This document shows positions 1-5,257 of a stretch of DNA of 5,257 nt, in pieces. The stretch's first letter is position 1, and each line of letters begins with the position of its first letter. Where the stretch lies: NCBI GenBank assembly GCA_029939015.1, contig JAOZTV010000223.1:1-5257 (forward strand), read 5' to 3'. A model generated the notes under the pieces. It saw only the letters and a program-made list of their open reading frames with translations, searched no databases and had not been told where the DNA came from. This stretch comes from Candidatus Aminicenantota bacterium (GTDB lineage Bacteria > Acidobacteriota > Aminicenantia > UBA2199). The translations under genes were made by a program, and so were the position numbers.

Positions 1-1086
1 TCACTTTCACTTGGGTATGCCTCAACTGCATTCAATTTTGACATTAATATGCTGTTTCTCAACCCCTCATTTCTTGCCTCTGTTACATTTTCAATGAGTG
101 GCTATCAATATCAACAATCATATAGGAGTTATCTTGACTTTTTTGATAAGCTCAACGAAACAATTGCCTTTGATTTGGAAAATTTTGACACATTAACAGA
201 TATTGATAAAAATTTAGCATGGAATTCTATTAAAGACTTATATTCAAGCAAGGTTGGTTTATATGGTTTTAAATCTCAAAACCCTGGCTTTGTTGGTAAT
301 GGATATGGTATTTCAATATCATTTGAAAACGAATCGGTAATTAGTCCAGTTAGTAACGATATACTCTCAAAGGATGTATCTGAAATTTCAAGTCAGGATA
401 TAAATTCTCTTGAAGTTGACTTTCTTGGGCTTAGCTATAAAAAATTTTCAATTGGTTATGCTATGAATTTTTCTCAGGATTTTTATATTGGTGCAACTCT
501 GAGCTATTTGAAAGGAAATGGAAATCGATTTCAGAATAAATTGAGTGATAATAAAATATTTAATAATGACAAGAAGATAGATAGCTATGTGTCAAATGGA
601 TGGGCAGATGCACAGGGTGAGTTTTCTAAGATAGTTATGGACTTTGCAGCAAATATGAATATTGGACAATATTTTAGAGCTGGAGTAATACTTAAAAACT
701 ATGGAAATCCTGTAATTTCTTTTAACGATAATGAGATAGAGTTAAAACAGAGAATAATTGCCGGTATAGCCTTTAGACCTTCAAATAATCTGAATTTTTT
801 CATTGATATGGATATAAAAAAAGCTGTTCTGATTTATAATGGAGAGGAGATGCAGCCTATTTCATTCGGTATTGAAAAGGGTTTTTTCCAAAACAAATTC
901 TTTATCAGAGCAGGGATTTTGACTGATCTTGCTAGTGAATATTTCATTGGCAGTAAATCACATACTCTCTATGGATTAGGTTTGGGATTTAATATGAATA
1001 AAATAATTGTTGACTGCGGAATGGGATTAGATACAGAGGGGAAAATCAAAAATATTGCCGTATCAGGATTTATTATTATTCAATAG
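1..1086 (+). CDS. Outer-membrane beta-barrel protein, TraF_2/PorV-like family (5' end missing)
   Basis: The frame is open from base 1, so 361 C-terminal residues are visible. The ATG at base 49 is unlikely to be the start: it has no Shine-Dalgarno sequence, and the residues before it (LGYASTAFNFDIN, followed by LFLNPSFLA) match the N-terminal signature of PorV/FadL-like barrels, where a mature chain begins with a Gly/Ala-rich turn and an 'xxLFxNPAxLA' element. Signal peptide and true start lie upstream of the window. The rest alternates short amphipathic strands with polar turns. The C-terminal part (about residues 220-345 from base 1: FRAGVILKNYGNP, IELKQRIIAGIAFRP, FFIRAGILTDLA, LYGLGLGF) fits the TraF_2 type of outer-membrane protein, often named 'conjugal transfer protein TraF' although most members have no proven role in conjugation. 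Longer polar stretches near residues 45-80 and 110-140 are probably surface loops. The chain ends in Gln, without the terminal aromatic residue usual for barrels. Function unknown; the family call is by pattern only. Confidence 0.75.
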   Translation, partial: SLSLGYASTAFNFDINMLFLNPSFLASVTFSMSGYQYQQSYRSYLDFFDKLNETIAFDLENFDTLTDIDKNLAWNSIKDLYSSKVGLYGFKSQNPGFVGNGYGISISFENESVISPVSNDILSKDVSEISSQDINSLEVDFLGLSYKKFSIGYAMNFSQDFYIGATLSYLKGNGNRFQNKLSDNKIFNNDKKIDSYVSNGWADAQGEFSKIVMDFAANMNIGQYFRAGVILKNYGNPVISFNDNEIELKQRIIAGIAFRPSNNLNFFIDMDIKKAVLIYNGEEMQPISFGIEKGFFQNKFFIRAGILTDLASEYFIGSKSHTLYGLGLGFNMNKIIVDCGMGLDTEGKIKNIAVSGFIIIQ

Positions 1087-1112
1087 CTTATAACCTAAAT
1101 TCATAAAAATAA

Positions 1113-1159
1113 TTTTTTTTACTTAAAAAATTTGACTTATATTTTTTTTTTACTTAAAA
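1113..1159 (+). repeat. 16-base perfect direct repeat in the pilB leader
   Basis: TTTTTTTTACTTAAAA occurs at 1113-1128 and again at 1144-1159, a period of 31 bases, about three helical turns. The second copy overlaps the proposed -10 element and the proposed -35 lies between the copies. The T-tracts alone would be unremarkable in such AT-rich DNA; it is the shared ACTTAAAA after each tract that makes this a repeat. It could be a regulator site pair, an UP-like or curved element, or a simple local duplication. Confidence 0.6.
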
Positions 1160-1160
1160 T
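1132..1160 (+). promoter_or_regulatory. Putative sigma70-type promoter for pilBTC
   Basis: TTGACT at 1132-1137 (5 of 6 to TTGACA) and TAAAAT at 1155-1160 (5 of 6 to TATAAT) are separated by exactly 17 bases, the optimal spacer. It lies in the only gap of any size in the window, directly before pilB. Transcription would begin about 6-8 bases after the -10, that is near 1166-1168, on the annotated ATG. An alternative -10, TATATT at 1138-1143, would give a short leader of about 15 bases but has only a T-tract as its -35. In DNA this AT-rich chance matches are common, so this is a candidate only. Confidence 0.45.
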
Positions 1161-1166
1161 AAGTGC

Positions 1167-2879
1167 ATGACAATGAAAATAGGTGAATTTTTACTGAATG
1201 ATGGGAAAATTTCGCAGGATCAATTAGATACTGCACTCGAATTACAAAAAAAACAACCTGGAAAATTAGGCAGTGTTTTAATTAGACAGGGTTATATTAC
1301 CGAAGAAGATATTGCTCAAGTTTTAAGTAAACAATTTGGATATCCTTCTATTAATTTATCAAAATTTGATATTGGCGAAAAGGTACTTGACCTTATAAAG
1401 CCGGATATGGCCAGAAAACATATTATTATGCCTGTTCATAGAATTGGTTCAATACTAACTCTTGCAATGTCTGATCCCTCCAATCTTTTTGTTCAGGAAG
1501 AGATAAGATTTTCTACAAATCTTAGAATTCAGGCTGTAATTTCTCCAGAAAGCTCAATACTTGAATCAATAGATAAGTATTATGGCAATGCAACAGGAAT
1601 AGAAGCACAGAGATTTCTTGAAGAAATTGAGCTTGGCGATGAAGGTTCTATAGAAATGATGGAGGAAGAGGAAGAGGAAGAATTCCTTGGAGATATTGAC
1701 GAAGATGCACCAGCAATTAAACTGGTCAACTTAACATTTAAAGACGCTATCACTCAAAAAGTATCGGATATTCACTTTGAACCTTATGAAAAAACATTTA
1801 GAGTAAGATTTAGATCAGATGGTATTCTTCATGAATATATGACACCGCCAATGAATTTGAAGAATAAAATCCTTTCAAGATTAAAATTAATCGCTGGAAT
1901 AGACATTGCTGAGAAAAGATTGCCTCAGGATGGAAGGATTAAAACTAAACTTGACATAAACGGACATAAAAAAACAGTTGACATGAGAGTATCGTCACTA
2001 CCAACAATTTACGGTGAAAAAATAGTTATCAGAATTTTAGATAAAGATAATCTAATGCTTGATATGACAAAACTTGGTTTTGAACGGTCATCTCTTGAAA
2101 AATTTGAGAGAAATATTAAAGAACCATGGGGCATCGTTCTTGTTACCGGTCCAACAGGTTCTGGAAAGACAAACACACTTTATTCAGCTATGTCAAAACT
2201 TAATAGTGAAGACATAAATATAATGACAGCGGAAAACCCTGTAGAATTTAATTTATTTGGTATTAATCAGGTAAATATTAAAGAATCAATAGGTTTGACA
2301 TTTCCGGCATCATTAAGATCATTTTTGAGACAGGACCCTGATGTAATTCTTGTTGGTGAGATCAGAGACTTTGAAACAGCAGACATAGCAATTAAAGCTT
2401 CATTAACAGGACATATGGTTTTATCAACACTTCATACTAATGATGCACCTTCAACAATTGCACGTATGATAAATATGGGAATTGAACCATTTCTAGTCTC
2501 AAGTGCCGTACGCCTGGTTGTTGCTCAAAGATTAATTAGACGACTTTGTAAAAATTGTAAGGCAGAAATTAAAATCCCAATGCAGACACTAATAGATATT
2601 GGATATGCACCAGAGGTAGCAAAAAATGTAGTCATTTTTGAACCTAAGGGATGTCCGAAATGTCATAATTCAGGCTATAAGGGTAGAGTTGGACTTTATG
2701 AAGTAATGGAATTAGACGAAGAATTAAAAGAACAGATAATGCTCGGAGTGTCAACAGCTGAATTAAGACAAAAAGCAAAAGAGAAAGGTATGCTTACACT
2801 ACGAATGAGTGGACTTGAAAAAATCAAGGCAGGAATGACATCTCTTGAAGAAGTATTAAGAGAAACTACAAGAGCATAA
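1167..2879 (+). CDS. pilB: Type IV pilus extension ATPase PilB
   Basis: Hexameric cytoplasmic ATPase of the GspE/PilB family (570 aa, normal length) that drives pilin insertion into the growing pilus at the PilC platform. Domains in order: MshEN/T2SSE_N region (about 1-140) with two tandem 24-residue motifs (4-27 and 33-56); an acidic linker with seven consecutive Glu (about 163-181); the N2 domain (about 182-300) with RVRFRSDG at 212-219; and the RecA-like ATPase. Walker A is GPTGSGKT at 328-335 (Lys334), Asp box TAENPVE at 354-360, Walker B region DVILVGE ending at Glu398, His box TGHMVLSTLHTND at 414-426. A zinc-type tetracysteine is complete: C461, C464, C496, C499. The combination NIMTAE(D/N)PVEF and FLRQDPD..LVGEIRDFETA is PilB-like rather than GspE-like, and adjacency to pilT and pilC agrees. 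Oddities: Asn357 replaces the usual Asp of the Asp box, and neither ATG at 1167 nor the in-frame ATG at 1173 has a clear Shine-Dalgarno sequence; I keep 1167, but 1173 (MKIGEF) is equally plausible. Confidence 0.96.
   Translation: MTMKIGEFLLNDGKISQDQLDTALELQKKQPGKLGSVLIRQGYITEEDIAQVLSKQFGYPSINLSKFDIGEKVLDLIKPDMARKHIIMPVHRIGSILTLAMSDPSNLFVQEEIRFSTNLRIQAVISPESSILESIDKYYGNATGIEAQRFLEEIELGDEGSIEMMEEEEEEEFLGDIDEDAPAIKLVNLTFKDAITQKVSDIHFEPYEKTFRVRFRSDGILHEYMTPPMNLKNKILSRLKLIAGIDIAEKRLPQDGRIKTKLDINGHKKTVDMRVSSLPTIYGEKIVIRILDKDNLMLDMTKLGFERSSLEKFERNIKEPWGIVLVTGPTGSGKTNTLYSAMSKLNSEDINIMTAENPVEFNLFGINQVNIKESIGLTFPASLRSFLRQDPDVILVGEIRDFETADIAIKASLTGHMVLSTLHTNDAPSTIARMINMGIEPFLVSSAVRLVVAQRLIRRLCKNCKAEIKIPMQTLIDIGYAPEVAKNVVIFEPKGCPKCHNSGYKGRVGLYEVMELDEELKEQIMLGVSTAELRQKAKEKGMLTLRMSGLEKIKAGMTSLEEVLRETTRA
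1662..1682 (+). repeat. In-frame GAGGAA microsatellite coding for poly-Glu in pilB
   Basis: Three copies of GAGGAA (1662-1679) followed by GAA encode the seven-Glu run in the linker between the MshEN and N2 domains of PilB. The unit is six bases, so gain or loss of copies would keep the frame and change only the linker's length and charge. The tract looks like a Shine-Dalgarno sequence, but no in-frame ATG or GTG follows at a usable distance. Confidence 0.6.
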
Positions 2880-2883
2880 GGAG
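2878..2883 (+). promoter_or_regulatory. Ribosome binding site of pilT
   Basis: AAGGAG, seven bases before the ATG at 2891. Its first two bases are the last two of the pilB stop codon, so ribosomes ending pilB sit on the pilT initiation site. This supports translational coupling and fixes the pilT start. Confidence 0.85.
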
Positions 2884-2890
2884 ATAAATA

Positions 2891-4036
2891 ATGGCTTTAC
2901 CTTTACCACAATTATTAAAGATAATGGTTAGCGAAAAAGGGACAGACCTTCATATTACTACAAATACGGCGCCAATTATCAGAGTACACGGCAAAATAAA
3001 AAGGATTGAACATCCCCCACTAACTCCTGCTGAAACGAAGCAGATTGTTTATAGTATTCTAAATGATAACCAAAAGTATAAGTTTGAAGAAAACTGGGAG
3101 CTTGACTTTTCATTCGGAATAAAAGGACTTGCAAGATTCAGAGCAAATGTTTTTATGCAGAGAGGAGCGGTGGCTGCAGCTTTCAGGCAAATACCATATA
3201 AGATACTTGGTTTTGATGAATTAGGTTTACCTAATGTTGTTTCATCTTTTGCTGATAAACATAGAGGACTTGTCCTTGTAACAGGACCAACAGGTTCAGG
3301 AAAAACAACAACATTGGCAGCTATGATTGATAAGATAAACGCTGAAAGACAATTGCATATTATAACAATTGAAGACCCTATTGAATATCTTCATGGTCAT
3401 AAGAAAGCAATGATCAACCAAAGAGAGCTTTTTGCTGACACAAAAGGTTTTGCACCTGCTTTAAAATCGGCTCTTAGAGAAGACCCTGATGTTGTGCTAA
3501 TTGGTGAATTGAGAGATTTAGAAACTATACAGGCAGCGATTACTATTGCAGAAACAGGTCATTTAACTTTTGCGACTCTTCATACAAACTCTGCATCACA
3601 AACTATAAATAGAATTATTGATGTTTTTCCACCACATCAACAAGAGCAGGTAAGAACTCAATTATCAATGAATATTGAGGGTATTGTAACTCAAGCCCTG
3701 CTACCCAAAATTGGTGGTGTGGGAAGATGTCTTGCAATAGAAGTACTCGTTCCCAACCCTGCAATCCGACACCTTATCAGAGATAACAAGATACACCAAA
3801 TCTATTCATCAATGCAGACTGGACAGGAGAAATTTGGTATGATAACATTTAATCAGTCACTAGCTAACCTCTATTTCAAAAAGAACATATCTATTGAGTT
3901 AGCCATGAATGTTTCTCATAATGCTGAAGAATTAACAGAAATGATAAAAAGAGGTCCAAGTGGAATTGGAAGTCATGTAAATGCAAAATCCAACTCTGCA
4001 GGCAGGAACCAAAACTATAGTTCTAAGAATTTTTAA
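2891..4036 (+). CDS. pilT: Type IV pilus retraction ATPase PilT
   Basis: Hexameric cytoplasmic ATPase that disassembles the pilus and returns pilins to the inner membrane, powering twitching, retraction-dependent adhesion or DNA uptake. The N-terminal PAS-like domain (about 1-100) contains the family's (S/T)DLHIT element at 18-23. The RecA-like domain has Walker A GPTGSGKT at 132-139 (Lys138), Asp box TIEDPIE at 159-165, Walker B region DVVLIGE ending at Glu206, and His box TGHLTFATLHTN at 222-233. The retraction-specific AIRNLIRE motif appears as AIRHLIRD at 291-298, which separates PilT from PilB and GspE; the absence of a tetracysteine agrees. All catalytic residues are present, so it should be active. 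After about residue 355 a polar Ser/Asn/Gly-rich tail of 27 residues is probably disordered. PilU is the main alternative, but AIRHLIRD, the full-length match to deltaproteobacterial PilT and the position between pilB and pilC favour PilT. The gap to pilB is 11 bases. Confidence 0.95.
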   Translation: MALPLPQLLKIMVSEKGTDLHITTNTAPIIRVHGKIKRIEHPPLTPAETKQIVYSILNDNQKYKFEENWELDFSFGIKGLARFRANVFMQRGAVAAAFRQIPYKILGFDELGLPNVVSSFADKHRGLVLVTGPTGSGKTTTLAAMIDKINAERQLHIITIEDPIEYLHGHKKAMINQRELFADTKGFAPALKSALREDPDVVLIGELRDLETIQAAITIAETGHLTFATLHTNSASQTINRIIDVFPPHQQEQVRTQLSMNIEGIVTQALLPKIGGVGRCLAIEVLVPNPAIRHLIRDNKIHQIYSSMQTGQEKFGMITFNQSLANLYFKKNISIELAMNVSHNAEELTEMIKRGPSGIGSHVNAKSNSAGRNQNYSSKNF

Positions 4037-4037
4037 T

Positions 4038-4042
4038 GGAGG
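4038..4042 (+). promoter_or_regulatory. Ribosome binding site of pilC
   Basis: GGAGG, five bases before the ATG at 4048 and one base after the pilT stop codon. It is a strong Shine-Dalgarno match, fixes the pilC start and suggests coupled translation with pilT. Confidence 0.85.
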
Positions 4043-4047
4043 AATAA

Positions 4048-5256
4048 ATGCCGGTATTTATATTTAAAGGAAAAAACAAAATTGGAAATATTGTTGAGGG
4101 TTCAAGAGAAGGCAAAAAACAGTCTGAAGTTCAATCACAATTAGAAAAAGAGCAAATACAGATTCTTAGTATAAAAAAGAAAGGAATAGAGTTAAAAATC
4201 CCAGGTTTGGGAAAAAAAGTTACTAAGGTTAAACTTCGTGATTTGTCAGTCTTTAATAGACAACTTTCCGTTATGTTTAACGCAGGTCTTCCCATTACAC
4301 AGGGAATAGGAATTCTTGCAACACAGCAGAGAAATCCTGGTTTTGCCAATGCATTAGAAGATATTAAAAAAGAAGTTGAGAGTGGTGCAAATCTTTCAAA
4401 CTCTATGAAGAAACACCCCAAAATATTTAATGAACTTTATACAAGTTTGATTCAAGCTGGTGAAGCCTCTGGTAATCTTGATACTATCTTATTAAGATTA
4501 TCTTCCTATATTGAGAATATAACAAAGTTAACAGGTAAGGTTAAATCTGCAATGGCATATCCTGTCGCTGTTTTGGTAATTGGAGTCATCCTGACTTCTG
4601 TTATTTTAATGAAAGTTGTGCCTGTTTTTCAAACTCTCTTTGAAGGAATGGGAGCCAAGCTTCCACTACCAACTCAAATTGTAGTCGATGCTTCTCAAAT
4701 ATTACAGGATCATTTTTTCAAAATTGTGTTTGCCTTTATCGCTTTATATTTTGTTATTAAGTCTTATTATAGTACCTTTAAAGGCAAAAGAGTTATTGAT
4801 AAACTTAAACTCAAAGCACCTATATTTGGTGATTTACTAATGAAAGTTGGTGTAGCCAGAGTTACAAGAACCCTTGCGACATTATTAAACTCCGGTGTTG
4901 AAATTATTGAGGCTATTACTATCACATCTAAAACAGCAGGCAATTCTATCATTGAAGATGCTGTATTAAAAAGTAGATTGGCAGTTCAGGAAGGTCGTCC
5001 TCTATGGGAAGCCTGGGAGGAAACTAAGGTTTTTCCTTTTATGGTTACCCAGATGGTATCAGTTGGTGAACAAACAGGTTCCCTGTCAACAATGCTCGAA
5101 AAAATAGCTGATTTTTACGATGAAGAAGTTGACGCTTCTGTTTCAGCTCTTATATCATTGATGGAGCCGATAATGATTGTTTTTCTTGGTGGTCTGGTTG
5201 GTGGTGTAGTTATTGCAATGTACTTACCAATGTTTGATATTATTGGTAAAGTTTAA
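4048..5256 (+). CDS. pilC: Type IV pilus inner-membrane platform protein PilC
   Basis: Polytopic inner-membrane protein of the GspF/PilC family (402 aa, usual length) that forms the platform on which PilB and PilT act to insert or extract pilins. It begins with the typical MPVFIFKGKNKIGNIVEG stretch. Two GspF (T2SSF) repeats follow. The first (about 70-193) has FNRQLSVMFNAGLPITQGI and GEASGNL at 138-144. The second (about 272-395) has the equivalent RTLATLLNSGVEIIEAI and GEQTGSL at 340-346. Each repeat has a cytoplasmic helical bundle. Membrane segments are seen at about 171-191, 222-240 and 374-394; the last ends in the family's PMFDIIG-like terminus. No defects are seen. GspF of a type II secretion system is the alternative by domain alone, but linkage to pilB and especially pilT makes PilC the better call. 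It is the last gene visible: the stop ends one base before the window does, so no terminator or downstream partner (such as pilS, pilR or pilA) can be assessed. Confidence 0.95.
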   Translation: MPVFIFKGKNKIGNIVEGSREGKKQSEVQSQLEKEQIQILSIKKKGIELKIPGLGKKVTKVKLRDLSVFNRQLSVMFNAGLPITQGIGILATQQRNPGFANALEDIKKEVESGANLSNSMKKHPKIFNELYTSLIQAGEASGNLDTILLRLSSYIENITKLTGKVKSAMAYPVAVLVIGVILTSVILMKVVPVFQTLFEGMGAKLPLPTQIVVDASQILQDHFFKIVFAFIALYFVIKSYYSTFKGKRVIDKLKLKAPIFGDLLMKVGVARVTRTLATLLNSGVEIIEAITITSKTAGNSIIEDAVLKSRLAVQEGRPLWEAWEETKVFPFMVTQMVSVGEQTGSLSTMLEKIADFYDEEVDASVSALISLMEPIMIVFLGGLVGGVVIAMYLPMFDIIGKV

Positions 5257-5257
5257 A

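Noticed and set aside
49..51. ATG at base 49 as the start of the barrel gene
   Set aside because: No Shine-Dalgarno sequence, no signal peptide follows it, and the in-frame residues before it match the conserved N-terminal part of the family.
1087..1130. Possible rho-independent terminator after the barrel gene (T-tract at 1113-1120)
   Set aside because: No G/C-containing stem precedes the T-tract; only weak A/T pairing (AAAAATAATTTTT-like) is possible, so a terminator cannot be claimed.
1127..1134. Bacteroidota-type -7 element (TAnnTTTG) before pilB
   Set aside because: AAAATTTG misses the first base of the element and there is no matching -33 TTG upstream; the strong Shine-Dalgarno sites of pilT and pilC also do not suit that phylum.
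1655..1700. Internal translation start in pilB after the GAGGAA tract
   Set aside because: Although the tract mimics a Shine-Dalgarno sequence, no in-frame ATG or GTG lies within a usable distance downstream.
4131..4421. Minus-strand open frame of 96 codons inside pilC
   Set aside because: It lies wholly within a clear pilC reading frame, resembles no family I recognise and has no sign of its own ribosome binding site; it is a shadow frame.
4767..4952. Minus-strand open frame of 61 codons inside pilC
   Set aside because: Antisense to conserved pilC coding sequence, short and hydrophobic only because it mirrors pilC codons; a shadow frame.
1167..5256. Type II secretion genes gspE/gspF instead of pilus genes
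   Set aside because: The ATPase between them carries the PilT retraction motif, and type II secretion operons have no retraction ATPase; PilB-specific signatures in the first ATPase agree.

Overview
This is an AT-rich window (roughly one third G+C by eye) from a Gram-negative bacterium. All four genes lie on the plus strand. They comprise the 3' part of an outer-membrane beta-barrel gene and a complete cytoplasmic/inner-membrane motor module for type IV pili, in the order pilB - pilT - pilC. The proteins closely resemble the deltaproteobacterial (Myxococcus/Geobacter-like) type IVa motor families. The low G+C and the TraF/PorV-like barrel would also fit an FCB-type phylum such as Cloacimonadota or a relative. 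Strong Shine-Dalgarno sites in front of pilT and pilC argue against Bacteroidota proper. The lineage cannot be settled from this window.

Layout: bases 1-1086 are the end of a barrel gene that is open to the left edge. Bases 1087-1166 are an 80-base, extremely A/T-rich gap. It holds a good sigma70-type promoter match and a 16-base perfect direct repeat. pilB (1167-2879), pilT (2891-4036) and pilC (4048-5256) follow, with gaps of 11 bases each, so they almost certainly form one transcription unit. The window stops one base after the pilC stop codon, so whatever follows is not visible.

How the genes work together: PilB is the hexameric ATPase that powers pilus extension, PilT is the ATPase that powers retraction, and PilC is the inner-membrane platform on which both act. 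With the pilins, alignment proteins and secretin encoded elsewhere, they give a dynamic pilus for twitching, adhesion or DNA uptake. The N-terminus of PilB carries both copies of the 24-residue MshEN motif with the canonical 5-residue spacer, so cyclic-di-GMP control of extension is likely.

I see no undescribed system here. The points most worth a second look are the MshEN motifs with Lys in place of Arg, the promoter that places the predicted transcript start on the pilB start codon, the direct repeat across that promoter, and the Asp-to-Asn change in the PilB Asp box.
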